DNA of 64,000 bases, from contig DIUX01000001.1 of assembly GCA_002423185.1 (NCBI GenBank), forward strand, positions 740,125 to 804,124. The letters are read 5' to 3'. Below are positions 17,554-27,989 of the stretch, piece by piece (the first letter of the stretch is position 1; each line of letters opens with the position of its first letter). The notes below the pieces were generated by a model. The model was given only the letters and a program-made list of their open reading frames with translations. It was not told where the DNA came from and searched no databases. The position numbers were made by a program, and so were the translations under genes. Source of the DNA: Micavibrio sp. UBA6147 (GTDB taxonomy: Bacteria; Pseudomonadota; Alphaproteobacteria; Micavibrionales; UBA1664).

Positions 17554-18672
17554 TTAGGCCGCGCAGGCGAAGACAGGCTCTTTATAATCCATGTTCAAGG
17601 CCTCAGCGACGGCTTTGTAGGTGATTTTACCTTCAAAGACATTCAGACCGGCGCGCAGATGCGGATTCTCGGTCAACGCCATTCTCCAACCCTTATTGGC
17701 AAGTTCCAGCGTATACGGCAATGTCGCGTGGTTCAGCGCGGCTGTGGAGCTTTGCGGAAACGCACCGGGCATATTTGCAACGCAGTAATGCACAACGCCG
17801 TCAACCTCGTAAACAGGCTTGTCATGGGTTGTGGCCTTGCTGGTTTCAAGGCATCCGCCTTGGTCAATCGCGATGTCGACAACGACACAGCCTTCCTTCA
17901 TGTTTTTAAGGTCGGCGCGTGAAATCAGTTTCGGCGCCGCCGCCCCCGGAATCAACACCGCACCAATAATGGAATCGGCCGTGGCGCTGTAACGCTCCAG
18001 TGACGCAGCGGTGGACGTGACAACATTCGCGGATGTGCCAAAATATTCATCAAGGAAACGAATACGGTCGGGGGAACGCTCCAAAATCGTGACACGAGCG
18101 CCCATACCCACCGCAACGCGCGCCGCGTTAAAACCCGACACGCCGCCGCCGATGACCAGAACTTCCGCAGGCTCAACCCCCGGAACACCGCTCATCAAAC
18201 GACCCGTCCCGCCGAGGTGTTTTTGGCCGTAAAACGCCGCCATTTGCGGCCCCATGCGCCCTGCGATCTCGCTCATCGGCGCCAGCAACGGCAAACCGCC
18301 ATTGCGGCCTGTGACTGTTTCATAGGCAATGGCCACACAGCCGGAGTTCATCAAGCCTTGAGCTTGTTTGGAATCCGCCGCCAAGTGCAAATAGGTAAAC
18401 AACACTTGCCCTTCGCGCAGCATCGCACATTCAACAGCTTGGGGCTCCTTGACCTTAACGACCATATCGGCCTTCTCAAACACGTCTTTGGCGGTGGCGA
18501 CAATACTGGCACCGGCCTTACGGTATTCATCATCGCTGGCGCGGATGCCTTGTCCGGCATTGGTTTCGACAATCACTTTATGCCCCGCAGACACGAGTTC
18601 TTTGACCGAGTCAGGGTTCATACCGACACGATTTTCTTGGGGTTTAATTTCCTTTGGAACGCCTACGAGCAT
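17554..18672 (-). CDS. ald: Alanine dehydrogenase
   Basis: NAD-dependent enzyme that interconverts L-alanine and pyruvate plus ammonia. The 372-residue product has the family opening MLVGVPKEIKPQENRVGM with substrate-binding Arg and Lys, KVKEPQ, and TYLHLAAD with the catalytic His. The Rossmann motif is VIGGGVSGFNAARVA, and the second half has DIAIDQGGCLETSK and NMPGAFPQSSTAALN. I chose the ATG at 18672, preceded by AGGGAG at seven bases; the ORF extends 20 codons further without family similarity. It lies on the minus strand between tRNA-Asp and the giant plus-strand gene. An extended nested hairpin lies beyond its stop. Confidence 0.95.
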   Translation of the reverse strand: MLVGVPKEIKPQENRVGMNPDSVKELVSAGHKVIVETNAGQGIRASDDEYRKAGASIVATAKDVFEKADMVVKVKEPQAVECAMLREGQVLFTYLHLAADSKQAQGLMNSGCVAIAYETVTGRNGGLPLLAPMSEIAGRMGPQMAAFYGQKHLGGTGRLMSGVPGVEPAEVLVIGGGVSGFNAARVAVGMGARVTILERSPDRIRFLDEYFGTSANVVTSTAASLERYSATADSIIGAVLIPGAAAPKLISRADLKNMKEGCVVVDIAIDQGGCLETSKATTHDKPVYEVDGVVHYCVANMPGAFPQSSTAALNHATLPYTLELANKGWRMALTENPHLRAGLNVFEGKITYKAVAEALNMDYKEPVFACAA

Positions 18673-18838
18673 TTGGTATCTCCCTGCTGTGTGACACATG
18701 TTAAAAAACGGATGCCTTAATAGTGGCGCCATTGTTTACCATTTTTTGCATCACAACGCCATATGCAGCGCAGCACAAACCCGATCAAAAATAAATATTT
18801 TTTATGGAAAATTAAAAAGCTCTATGGTATAAAGTCCA

Positions 18839-21800
18839 ATGACCGAGAAAACCGTAATCACAACTGGCGTCACTGACACCCCCACAACTGGCGTAGCTGT
18901 TGACGTCACGACCGTCACCACCGACACCACTGGCACCATCACCACCCCCGAAGGCTTGCTGGACAACATCCGCCGTAAAAGCGGAAAATCAGCCATCAGC
19001 AAGCAATTCCTGAGCGACGCCTTCAACGCAGTTAGCGAGAGCGAATTCACCCGCGAACGCCGTAAGAAAGCCGCCCTCAAAAAAATCAATGCCGACCTCG
19101 AAAAAGGCATCATCCCTGATTATATTTTGGAAGACGGACGCATTGCGGGCCTCCAATCGAACGAAACAAAAACATTCCAAACGAAGATGGAGGCGGTCAC
19201 CAAACGCCTGTTCAGCAGCCAATATTCCTCAACACTGCATAATTTCCGTTTTATCATATCGGACAAAGACAAGCCCAATGCGGGAGTGATTACGAAGGCC
19301 AAGCCGCCTATCATCGTGTTCAGTAAAGCCTTGATTGATCTGCTGGAAACCGAAGACCAACTCGCCGCCGTTTTGGCGCATGAATTAACCCACCAAGCCA
19401 TTTTCGACCGCATCGGCAAACACGGCAATTCCAACCCCGAAGAAACCATGTCCGATGTATGGGCGGTGCATTTATTGCAAAAGGGCGGATATAACCCGCA
19501 CGCCATGCTGGAATTCATGACCAAATTGCGTGACTTGCCCGAGCCCGACCATGAACGCAGCATCCTGCGCATCCTTGACCCGCACCCGCCAATCAACATC
19601 CGCCTGCGTAACATCGAAAACGCCCTTGCGATTGTCGAACAAAAAGAAAAACTCAACAGTGGCAGAACGGCATTTGATGAGGATTTGCGTGCGACTGTCG
19701 GCAAAGCCGCGCACGAAACATATCTTGAAAGACGACTGCGCGAACTGGACTATGCCGCCCTGTCGCTGGACGACAAAGTCAAGGCAACAAGCCGCCTCAT
19801 CCTTGATGAATATATTGAGTTTAGCGAAATCCACGGCCATCGCAACGAAGAAATGCAAACCCACCTCAAAGCCTTGTGCAAGGATTGCCGCGATACGGAG
19901 CAATATGATTTATTACTCCCACTATACTACGCCCTCATCAATATCGGGCCGCACCTTGAAAACCACAAGGCGACCAAAATGCATACTTTTATATCCGCCA
20001 TCGCGTTTTCTCGGATTCCCCCTCTCGAAGTGAAAACGCCTTTGACTCCAGAGATCAAAGAAGACCTGATAAAACAACACCAAGAACATCGCCAAGAAGA
20101 GCGCTACCCAATGGGCGTATTTCGTGATTTACACATCGCGATGAACGGTTTTGTAAACGCCAAGAGCTTTGACGACGCCCTCCCCCATGCCCGCACGATC
20201 AATGCATACACTGCGGCTTATGACATTTCCCGTTCTTATTATCTCAGCCGCCTTCATAATCTGCCTGATTTTTCCAAATTACGGCACAGGCAAGACATAC
20301 AAAAGGCGCTCGCCGAAAGCCAAAAAACCGGAAAACCGACTGAGTTTTCTTGGAACCCGCACCGCCGATGGGGGCAAAGCCCCAAAGAAGGCGCGACAGA
20401 GATTTTACAAGCGCTCCACAGCTTTCATATCGATGACGGCATGATTCCCGCCGCCCGTAAGCGCCGAGCTCTCTGGCCGCTCCCATATGGGTTCAGCTTC
20501 AATCACTGCAATTACGACCTAGATGACTTAACCCTCGACGGGGATGGGCATATTCTTGGCCTGAGGGCAGACTACGACAGACGGTTCGACTATGATGAAA
20601 ACCGCAACGAGACCGCGTTCCGCGCCAGTGAAAACGCCTTACTGCGCAATCTTGATAAAAGCGCCGCCGAAACGCTCGCCTATATTGATTGGTCGGAGAT
20701 GGAAACTGACCTATGGGGCTTCATTGAAAAGCATCAGGCCTTGCTAAAGCCGCAACTCAGCATCGTGAATAAAGGGCATGATTTCGCTGCCGCCTTTGTT
20801 GAAAAACTCGAAGAACTCCACGACAAAGACCCCAAGAAATACGCCCCCCATATCCGCAAATTTTTTGACGGATACGGACAATTGCAACGCGCATTCGGCA
20901 TCGGAAAAAACCAAAAACCGCACCCGCAATCCTTGCCCGGCATGATTGGTGCGTTCCATAGCGAAACACGCTATCAAGGCAACACCATGGGATTCCGCAA
21001 GGACATCACAAAATGGGTTCAATCGAAACAAACCTATGTCACGCGCAAAGTGTCACGCGACTGTCAAAAAGGCATGTTCGTTGACCACCCCTATATTCGC
21101 ATGATGACAAAATTCGCGCCGCTTTACCTTGATATGCGGTCAATCGGCATGATCCTTGACCAGACCAATATCTATTGCGAATCCCCGCGTAAGCAAGACG
21201 ATGTTGAAAAAATATTCCGCGTTGATATACGCGCCTTGCTCGGCTATGAAAAACCAAAAACGGCGCAGGACTTAATCAACACTGTCAAAAAGCTCAATGA
21301 CGCGCGCAACAAGGAACACCCACGCAGCCCCCATTGCTTCCGCCATGTCGCGGACATGGAAATTCATCGTTTTTTATTGGACAACAAAGACCAATATCTT
21401 GACCTCCAAACCCTCAAGGACATCAAGGCCGTGCGCCATGAAGGCTTGTCGGCATCCGTTAACCCCATAATCAAGATAGACGATGGCTCCGATTACAATG
21501 ACCGCTTTATTATGCTCTTCGAGCGGCAAGTGCGCATCAACGCGGCCACTGACCTCGACCCGAACAAAACAACGGTCACAGACCTAATCAACCGCTATAA
21601 ATCTTATTGCGGCGTACAATCGGCTAATGGCTCGCTCTTCACGCGCCAGCCCGCCTTGCGTAAAACATACGAACAAACCATTCAAACCCGTATTGAGGCC
21701 ATCAAACACCCCGTCAAGCGCAAGGATAGGCTTGAACAACTGCTCAATGAATGCGATCTGAAAGACCCCGATTTCAGGGGATGGGCGGTTGATCAGTGGG

Positions 21801-23944
21801 TCAAAGCCCAATCCACAATCTTGCTTGAAAATTACGGCACAGCTTATTCCCGCCGTCTGCCGAGGATTGCCGACAAAGTCATTCAAAGCACGAAAAAGAG
21901 CCAAAGCGTCAACATGCTCTCCGGCCTTCTCAACGCCATAGAAGCGGGCGAAAAAGACAGCTTTATGGTGCGTGACAAGCTGGTCAACAGCTTGCTCAAA
22001 AAAGGATCGGAAGACGGGCTGCTCGCCGCCGCCAATGACGACGTCATGGATCGCATGTCGAACAACCCCGAACTGCGTTTGTCGATGCTCAACTTCCTGA
22101 CCGAGCCATTATCCGACGCCAATGCCCTTAATGCGTTTGACCAATTACAGACCATCTATATGCAAAAAGGTGCGGCACCGTCCCAGCTTCAGAGCCTCTT
22201 CACACAATACGTTAAATTGCCCGATGAAGCCAAGATTGACATGATGGGGATAACGCACCGGAATTTTTGGTCGATGCCCTTTGCCGCCCGCACGATTTAC
22301 ATTGAACGGGTTTTGTTCCCAGTCGACCAAACCGACCAAAAAGACTTTGACGAAGCGATGCGCTATGTCCTTGACCGCATCTTGCCGGAAGGCAAACCAT
22401 ACACCGCCGAAGCGCGCAAAATCCTCACAACCCATATGGAGGAATGTAGTAAGCCTCTACAACGCCTGATGATTTCAGCCCTGATGACGGCGAGCGAGAA
22501 AAAAGAAACCACCCCCGCGCCCTCCTTTGCGACAAACGCGCAAAACAATGCGGCACAAGCACAAAGTCCACAAAGTGACATTCGCCCTGGTCAAATCTTG
22601 TCGCTTGTTCTCGGCAAAACAGGGGCCGCCGGCGGCAAAATTTTGCAAGCGGTTCACAGTTATTTGCAATCCGTGCCAACAGATGACCCGAACCTCATCC
22701 AGTTCCGCGATGACTTGAAAGCCTCAAAAAGCGATTTCAACGTACCGTTCCGGTGGGATATTTTTGACCGGATCAACCAAGCCGTTCCGCAAAAAATCCG
22801 TCAAACCATGACGGTCGGGCGGTTGCTTGGCGCTGGATCATACGGCTATACCGTTCAAATTCGCCGCAAAAACAAAGACACGGCCTTAACCTTGCTCCGC
22901 CCCAATGTTGAATATGAGGCGCAGCATCAATTCGAACATTACCGAATCACCGCCGAAAAACTTGCCAAGGACGATTCCAAATGGGCGCCGCTTACCGGCA
23001 TTTTGGCCAATGCCCGCGAGATGGCACAGGTCGAAGCCGATTTCAATATCGGGGCGCAACAAATCCGCGCCGCAGAAAAACTCTATAACGGCTATAAAAT
23101 CAAGGCCGATGAAGAAACCTTCAAAATCCGCACCGCGTCCTTGCATGATTTTGGTAAGGAGTACAAAGAAACCGCCCTCGCCCGCGGTGTGCATTTTAAC
23201 GATTTGCCCGCGACAACACAGGCCGAAAAACAATACCGCCAAGCCGCCGCCAAAGCCCTGTTCACCGCCGAAATATCCATCATGCTCTCCGGCGCGGGGT
23301 TTGATTACGACCGCCACGGCGCACAACAAAGGATTGCAGGAAACACCATCACGATGTTTGACCACGGATCGTTGATGTATGACCTTAAAAAAGGCGCCGT
23401 CAAAACCCCGACAGAGGCCGAAAAACACACGCTCGGCACCATCATCGCCTCCGTTGCCACAGACCTTAAAAACGGCAATTCACAAGTGATGGAAGCCCTG
23501 CTCGCCAAATTAACCGACACCAGACAATATGGTGAGTCCGCCGATTATATCGAAGGCTTCAAACGCGGCCTCCTCGCCCTCGGCGATTACCGCCAACACA
23601 TGGGAACAACCGACAAAGCCCGCAATGACGCCGTTCAAAATGCAATCATGGCGGTTATATTATCAGGCAGTGTCGACCCCGTCATTCAAAGCGCCGTCCT
23701 CAAGGCCGTCGACCCCACCGGCGCGCTCACCAAGGACTTCAAAGGCGCAAAGCAAGCCGCCGCCGATGGCGTCATCCCGCCTCTTGCGAGCGACATTACC
23801 ATCATATCGCACGGTCAGGCCGCCTTCGAAAATCGGAAAAATGTGATACGGGCCTATATCGTCACAGCCGTCAAACAGACCTTCGACGCCTATATGCCGT
23901 CTTTCCTGAAGCGCAAAAACGGATCATCACGGCCGCAGCCCTGA
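18839..23944 (+). CDS. Giant M48-type metallopeptidase with C-terminal degenerate UbiB/ABC1-like kinase domain
   Basis: A 1701-residue soluble protein that I do not recognise as a named family. The N-terminus is a Thr/Val-rich low-complexity stretch without a signal peptide. Residues about 100-280 are an M48 (HtpX/Ste24/Oma1-like) zinc protease: H181-E-L-T-H185, third ligand E202 in EETMSD, and the following DPHPPINIRL block. Residues about 300-1250 are helical and unassigned. Near 1323-1520 is a kinase-like region: glycine loop GAGSYG (1331-1336), TALTLLRP aligned with the usual AVKVLRP (the Lys replaced), catalytic-loop-like D1491-R-H, and D1508-H-G in place of DFG. The missing Lys suggests a weak or dead kinase. 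It is monocistronic, and ald diverges from it across about 165 bp. The protease assignment is strong; the kinase assignment is an inference from motifs. Confidence 0.7.
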   Translation: MTEKTVITTGVTDTPTTGVAVDVTTVTTDTTGTITTPEGLLDNIRRKSGKSAISKQFLSDAFNAVSESEFTRERRKKAALKKINADLEKGIIPDYILEDGRIAGLQSNETKTFQTKMEAVTKRLFSSQYSSTLHNFRFIISDKDKPNAGVITKAKPPIIVFSKALIDLLETEDQLAAVLAHELTHQAIFDRIGKHGNSNPEETMSDVWAVHLLQKGGYNPHAMLEFMTKLRDLPEPDHERSILRILDPHPPINIRLRNIENALAIVEQKEKLNSGRTAFDEDLRATVGKAAHETYLERRLRELDYAALSLDDKVKATSRLILDEYIEFSEIHGHRNEEMQTHLKALCKDCRDTEQYDLLLPLYYALINIGPHLENHKATKMHTFISAIAFSRIPPLEVKTPLTPEIKEDLIKQHQEHRQEERYPMGVFRDLHIAMNGFVNAKSFDDALPHARTINAYTAAYDISRSYYLSRLHNLPDFSKLRHRQDIQKALAESQKTGKPTEFSWNPHRRWGQSPKEGATEILQALHSFHIDDGMIPAARKRRALWPLPYGFSFNHCNYDLDDLTLDGDGHILGLRADYDRRFDYDENRNETAFRASENALLRNLDKSAAETLAYIDWSEMETDLWGFIEKHQALLKPQLSIVNKGHDFAAAFVEKLEELHDKDPKKYAPHIRKFFDGYGQLQRAFGIGKNQKPHPQSLPGMIGAFHSETRYQGNTMGFRKDITKWVQSKQTYVTRKVSRDCQKGMFVDHPYIRMMTKFAPLYLDMRSIGMILDQTNIYCESPRKQDDVEKIFRVDIRALLGYEKPKTAQDLINTVKKLNDARNKEHPRSPHCFRHVADMEIHRFLLDNKDQYLDLQTLKDIKAVRHEGLSASVNPIIKIDDGSDYNDRFIMLFERQVRINAATDLDPNKTTVTDLINRYKSYCGVQSANGSLFTRQPALRKTYEQTIQTRIEAIKHPVKRKDRLEQLLNECDLKDPDFRGWAVDQWVKAQSTILLENYGTAYSRRLPRIADKVIQSTKKSQSVNMLSGLLNAIEAGEKDSFMVRDKLVNSLLKKGSEDGLLAAANDDVMDRMSNNPELRLSMLNFLTEPLSDANALNAFDQLQTIYMQKGAAPSQLQSLFTQYVKLPDEAKIDMMGITHRNFWSMPFAARTIYIERVLFPVDQTDQKDFDEAMRYVLDRILPEGKPYTAEARKILTTHMEECSKPLQRLMISALMTASEKKETTPAPSFATNAQNNAAQAQSPQSDIRPGQILSLVLGKTGAAGGKILQAVHSYLQSVPTDDPNLIQFRDDLKASKSDFNVPFRWDIFDRINQAVPQKIRQTMTVGRLLGAGSYGYTVQIRRKNKDTALTLLRPNVEYEAQHQFEHYRITAEKLAKDDSKWAPLTGILANAREMAQVEADFNIGAQQIRAAEKLYNGYKIKADEETFKIRTASLHDFGKEYKETALARGVHFNDLPATTQAEKQYRQAAAKALFTAEISIMLSGAGFDYDRHGAQQRIAGNTITMFDHGSLMYDLKKGAVKTPTEAEKHTLGTIIASVATDLKNGNSQVMEALLAKLTDTRQYGESADYIEGFKRGLLALGDYRQHMGTTDKARNDAVQNAIMAVILSGSVDPVIQSAVLKAVDPTGALTKDFKGAKQAAADGVIPPLASDITIISHGQAAFENRKNVIRAYIVTAVKQTFDAYMPSFLKRKNGSSRPQP

Positions 23945-23967
23945 TAGACAGCGGGCCACCCCCCGTA

Positions 23968-24315
23968 TCACTCGCCTTTATTCTTGATAAACAACAGCTT
24001 GATCAAGCAATACGCCCCCACAATCGCCAAGACCGCTCCATAAATGGGGAAAGACAATACAATCCCGATGATAATGGCCGTTGATGTGGCGGGGAATTTA
24101 TCGAACAGCTCCATGAACACTAATCCATGAAATATGGCCGCGATAATAAACAGAATAATCATGAGTTTAGGAAGAAATTTTCCGGTTTTTTCTATAGCCT
24201 CGGGGTCTTTTGAGGCCGCCTTGGCACCGAAATATCCATTCTCCATCGTAATTTTCAAAATGATAAAAATCACGATGATCGCAGGGATAATAAAGCTTTC
24301 GAGAATATTGACCAT
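23968..24315 (-). CDS. Small membrane protein of unknown function
   Basis: A 115-residue protein with three hydrophobic segments: FIIPAIIVIFIILKIT near the N-terminus, LMIILFIIAAIFHGLVFM, and TAIIIGIVLSFPIYGAVLAIVGAYCLI, with a charged loop ASKDPEAIEKTGK between the first and second. I recognise no family. The ATG at 24315 is preferred over an upstream TTG. It is convergent with the giant plus-strand gene (24 bp between the ends) and lies just 5' of tRNA-Val. Confidence 0.6.
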   Translation of the reverse strand: MVNILESFIIPAIIVIFIILKITMENGYFGAKAASKDPEAIEKTGKFLPKLMIILFIIAAIFHGLVFMELFDKFPATSTAIIIGIVLSFPIYGAVLAIVGAYCLIKLLFIKNKGE

Positions 24316-24375
24316 GCAAGCCCGCAAGGCGGGAGCCCGCCTGTTGTGTTACGTCACAAACATACTGAATGAAAA

Positions 24376-24451
24376 TGGTGGGTGATGACGGGATCGAACC
24401 GCCGACCCTCTCGGTGTAAACGAGATGCTCTCCCAGCTGAGCTAATCACCC
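24376..24451 (-). tRNA. tRNA-Val (TAC)
   Basis: Complete cloverleaf: acceptor GGGTGAT paired with ATCACCC, D arm AGCTCAGCTGGGAGAGC, anticodon loop TTTACAC reading TAC, T arm CGGTTCGATCCCG, discriminator A and an encoded CCA. It follows hup on the same strand, as in the conserved alphaproteobacterial order. Confidence 0.97.
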
Positions 24452-24681
24452 ATTCAAGATCAGGCAATACAAATACACCATCACAAGCATTTTTCAAGCC
24501 TTTTTTTCGCTGCCCATCGGATTTAAAGCAAAAACACTATTTTTTTCAAAGCGCGACCGCTTTCCCCCAATCACCCAGTCAAAAACGGCGCCCAAAAACA
24601 GAATTTTTCACAGAAGTTTCGAAGAGAGAGAGAAAAAACGCAGCATCTGCGCCTCAAACTTTCCGCACAACACACTTTCCG

Positions 24682-24718
24682 CACAAAAAGAAACAGCCAC
24701 ACGAACATTCGTATGGCT
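24682..24718 (-). terminator. Intrinsic terminator of hup
   Basis: Arms AGCCATACGAA and TTCGTGTGGCT (one G-T pair) with a two-base loop, followed on the minus strand by GTTTCTTTTTG. It lies about 40 bp beyond the hup stop. The remaining bases between here and tRNA-Val (24452-24681) are AT-rich and show no gene. Confidence 0.8.
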
Positions 24719-24755
24719 GGATCTTACGTCCGGACGAGCCGGAGAAAACGGCGTC

Positions 24756-25028
24756 TTAGTTGACGGCGTCTTTGAGTTCTTTACCGGCTTTGAATTTCGG
24801 CTGTTTGGAAGCCTTAATTTTGATCGGTGCGCCGGTGCGTGGGTTGCGGCCGGTTGTGGCAGCGCGCTCAGCAACTGAGAACGTACCGAAGCCAACAACA
24901 CGAACGTCTTCGCCTTGCTTCAGTGTTTGTTTGATAACAGCGATAACAGCGTTAACAGAACGCTCTGCGTCTGCTTTGGTTTGACCACTGTGTTCAGCAA
25001 CTGCTGAAATAAGTTCTGCTTTATTCAC
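24756..25028 (-). CDS. hup: DNA-binding protein HU
   Basis: Small histone-like protein that bends DNA and compacts the nucleoid. The 90-residue product begins VNKAELISAVAEHSG, has GFGTFSVAERAATTGRNPRTG (the flexible DNA-gripping arm with its conserved Arg and Pro), and ends KFKAGKELKDAVN. I chose the GTG at 25028: it gives the normal HU N-terminus and has GGGGGT five bases upstream, while an ATG four codons earlier has no ribosome site. It follows lon by about 155 bp. A terminator closes it. Confidence 0.95.
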   Translation of the reverse strand: MNKAELISAVAEHSGQTKADAERSVNAVIAVIKQTLKQGEDVRVVGFGTFSVAERAATTGRNPRTGAPIKIKASKQPKFKAGKELKDAVN

Positions 25029-25185
25029 GGGAACCCCCATTAATTTAAAGTTGAGAAACTGACCCCGAAGAATTCCATAAAAAAGACTCCGCAATCAGAC
25101 CATTAAAACCGCTGAAGGCTTTACATATCAAGCCCTACAGAGATTCTGTCGATACCAAGAGTTTTACCCTTAATTACGCAACAAT

Positions 25186-27597
25186 TCAATGGTGAATTAC
25201 GCCCTGAGCCTTATTTTCTGTGGATTTTGAGGCTATTTCGTCGACTTTTTTGCTTTCATCGCTCAGAATCGGCTCCGGCATACGAATAAGCGCATGAGTC
25301 AAGACCTCATTAATCGTTGCCACGGGTACGATTTCCATGCCTTTGAGCACGTTTTTAGGGATGTCTTCAAGGTCTTTTTCGTTATCCAAAGGAATCAGGA
25401 CTTTTTTGATTCCTCCGCGAAGTGCCGCAAGAAGTTTTTCCTTCAACCCGCCAATGGCGGTGACATACCCACGCAAATTGACTTCGCCCGTCATCGCCAC
25501 ATCGCGGCGAACCTCGATGCCCGTCAAGGTCGACACAATCGACGTCACCATCGCCGCGCCGGCGGATGGGCCGTCTTTTGGAATCGCCCCTTCGGGAACG
25601 TGAACGTGAATGGATTTTTCCTTCAGTTCTTCATGGCTCACCCCGAATAATTCGGCGCGGGATTTAATCAACATCTCGGCAACCGTGATCGATTCTTTCA
25701 TAACCTCTTTGAGGTTCCCCGTCACGGTGACTTTGCCTTCTTTACCCGGATAGATCACCGACTCGATAGACAACAAGTCGCCCCCCGTGTCGGTATAGGC
25801 CAATCCGGTCACGACCCCGACGCGGTCTTGGTTGTCGGCCTCACCATACCGGAAACGCGGAATGCCGGCATAGCGTTTGAGGTTTGACGGCGTAATCGAC
25901 ACTTTCGATTTTTTGCTCATCAAAATGTCTTTCAGGCCTTTGCGGCACAGATTCGCCAATTCACGTTCAAGGCTCCGCACCCCCGCCTCGCGGGTATAGT
26001 AACGGATCAAATCACGCAAAGCTGTGTCCGAAATCGAAAACTCCGTTTTCTTGAGTCCGGCGGCCTTCATTTGCTTGCTCATCAAGTGGCGTTTGACGAT
26101 CTCCAGCTTTTCATCCTCGGTGTAACCGGAAATGCGGATAATCTCCATCCGGTCCAGCAACGGACGCGGCATGTTGAGCGAATTCGCCGTACAAATGAAC
26201 ATGACATCGGACAAATCATAATCCAACTCCATATAATGGTCGTTGAACGTGGCGTTTTGTTCGGGGTCGAGAACCTCCAGCAGCGCCGATGACGGATCAC
26301 CGCGCCAATCACTCCCCAATTTGTCGATTTCATCAAGCAAAAACAAAGGATTGACGGTCTTCGCCTTGCGCATCCCTTGAATCACCTTGCCCGGCAACGC
26401 GCCGATATAGGTGCGGCGATGCCCGCGAATTTCGCTCTCATCTCGCACACCGCCCAAGGACATACGCACGAAATTACGGTTTGTCGCCTTGGCAATGGAT
26501 TGTCCAAGCGATGTCTTGCCAACCCCCGGAGGGCCGACAAGGCACAAAATCGGGCCTTTGACTTTGTTCATCCGTTGTTGAACGGCAAGGTATTCCAAAA
26601 TACGCTCTTTGACTTTTTCCAGACCGTAATGGTCGTGGTCGAGCGTTTTTTGCGCCGCTTTGATATCTTTGCGAACGCGGCTCTTTTTATTCCAAGGCAC
26701 GCCGAGCAACCAATCAAGATAGTTGCGCACAACCGTGGCTTCGGCGGACATCGGACTCATTTGCTTGAGTTTTTTAATCTCGGCCTTGGCCTTTTGATGG
26801 GCTTCTTTGGAGAGCTTGCTGGCCTCGATTTTTTTCTCAAGCTCCGCCAGCTCGTCATAATCCTCGCCATTGCTGTCGCCCAGCTCTTTTTGAATGGCTT
26901 TTAATTGCTCGTTCAAATAATACTCGCGCTGGGTCTTTTCCATCTGGCGTTTGACGCGGTTGCGGATGCGTTTTTCGACCTGCAAAACGCCGATCTCGTC
27001 TTCCATATGGCTGTAGATACGCTCCAGCCGCTCGGACACGCCGACATCTTCGAGCAATTCCTGTTTTTCTTCGATTTTGAGCGCCAGATGCGATGCAATG
27101 GTGTCCGCCATTTTCGAGGCATCGGCAATCTGGCTCACCGATACGATTACTTCGGGCGGAATCTTTTTGTTCAGCTTCACATATTCTTCAAACTGGGAAA
27201 CGACCGCGCGGCTCAATGCCTCGGATTCCTCGGAGAGTTTTTCATCCTCCGGCAAGGTTTCGATATGGGCGCGCATGAAGGCGTCCGTGTCATCGAACTG
27301 TGTCACCTTCGCGCGTTTTTGTCCCTCGACCAAAACCTTCACCGTGCCATCCGGCAATTTCAACAATTGCAAAATCGTGCCGACCGTCCCGACCGTGTAC
27401 AGAGCCTCCGGCCCCGGAATGTCTTCCGATGGTGTTTTTTGGGTGAGGAGGAGGATTTGCTTATCCCCCTTCATCACATGCTCAAGCGCCTGAACCGATT
27501 TTTCGCGCCCGACAAAAAGAGGCACAATCATATGCGGGAAAACAACAATGTCCCGCAAAGGCAAAACGGCAAATGTCGACTCGCTTGAATACGTCAT
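25186..27597 (-). CDS. lon: ATP-dependent protease Lon
   Basis: Cytoplasmic AAA+ serine protease that degrades misfolded and regulatory proteins. The 803 residues hold the N-terminal substrate domain (FAVLPLRDIVVFPHM), a coiled-coil region, the AAA+ module with Walker A GPPGVGKTS and LLDEIDK, and the protease domain with S678 in PKDGPSAGA. The partner Lys lies about 43 residues later in LKEKLLAAL, the spacing seen in E. coli (S679, K722). The start ATG at 27597 has AAAGGA upstream. Lon follows clpP on the same strand, but clpX, which usually separates them, is absent. I looked for a heat-shock promoter upstream and found none I would defend. Confidence 0.98.
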   Translation of the reverse strand: MTYSSESTFAVLPLRDIVVFPHMIVPLFVGREKSVQALEHVMKGDKQILLLTQKTPSEDIPGPEALYTVGTVGTILQLLKLPDGTVKVLVEGQKRAKVTQFDDTDAFMRAHIETLPEDEKLSEESEALSRAVVSQFEEYVKLNKKIPPEVIVSVSQIADASKMADTIASHLALKIEEKQELLEDVGVSERLERIYSHMEDEIGVLQVEKRIRNRVKRQMEKTQREYYLNEQLKAIQKELGDSNGEDYDELAELEKKIEASKLSKEAHQKAKAEIKKLKQMSPMSAEATVVRNYLDWLLGVPWNKKSRVRKDIKAAQKTLDHDHYGLEKVKERILEYLAVQQRMNKVKGPILCLVGPPGVGKTSLGQSIAKATNRNFVRMSLGGVRDESEIRGHRRTYIGALPGKVIQGMRKAKTVNPLFLLDEIDKLGSDWRGDPSSALLEVLDPEQNATFNDHYMELDYDLSDVMFICTANSLNMPRPLLDRMEIIRISGYTEDEKLEIVKRHLMSKQMKAAGLKKTEFSISDTALRDLIRYYTREAGVRSLERELANLCRKGLKDILMSKKSKVSITPSNLKRYAGIPRFRYGEADNQDRVGVVTGLAYTDTGGDLLSIESVIYPGKEGKVTVTGNLKEVMKESITVAEMLIKSRAELFGVSHEELKEKSIHVHVPEGAIPKDGPSAGAAMVTSIVSTLTGIEVRRDVAMTGEVNLRGYVTAIGGLKEKLLAALRGGIKKVLIPLDNEKDLEDIPKNVLKGMEIVPVATINEVLTHALIRMPEPILSDESKKVDEIASKSTENKAQGVIHH

Positions 27598-27989
27598 GGT
27601 GGAGAAATTCCTTTCGGCTGATACTCGTCAAAGTGTAACACAAGATGGATAGGTCAAGAAATTAAAGATTATCCATTCAACCACGAATAATCCCCCAGAT
27701 ACTCCCTAAAGCAACGCTCTACTGTGCGCAGGAAAATCTGAACAAATGATTACCGTGGCACGGTTTATGTCATTTTTTATAATGATATGCGGCGCACCCA
27801 AAAGTCAAAGCAACCATGCGCATAAAACATGCGTTATATAAACGCCGCCTAAGCATGAATTGCCCCCATCATCTGCCCCGTCTATCTGCAACGTCACCTG
27901 CTACTTACTTAATCTGTCGCGTCATCGAGCTTTTCATAAGTAGCAAGCATTTCAGCCAACGGGGTTGACCGCCAAAAAGTTCATAAAAA
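27598..27989. other. Gene-free region between clpP terminator and lon
   Basis: About 390 bp with no ORF of convincing length and no RNA gene I recognise. In related genomes this is where clpX sits. It must contain the lon promoter on the minus strand, but no -35/-10 pair is clear. Confidence 0.6.

Noticed and set aside
27598..27700. Heat-shock (sigma-32) promoter for lon
   Set aside because: CTTG- and CCTAT-like pieces exist but at the wrong distance from each other.
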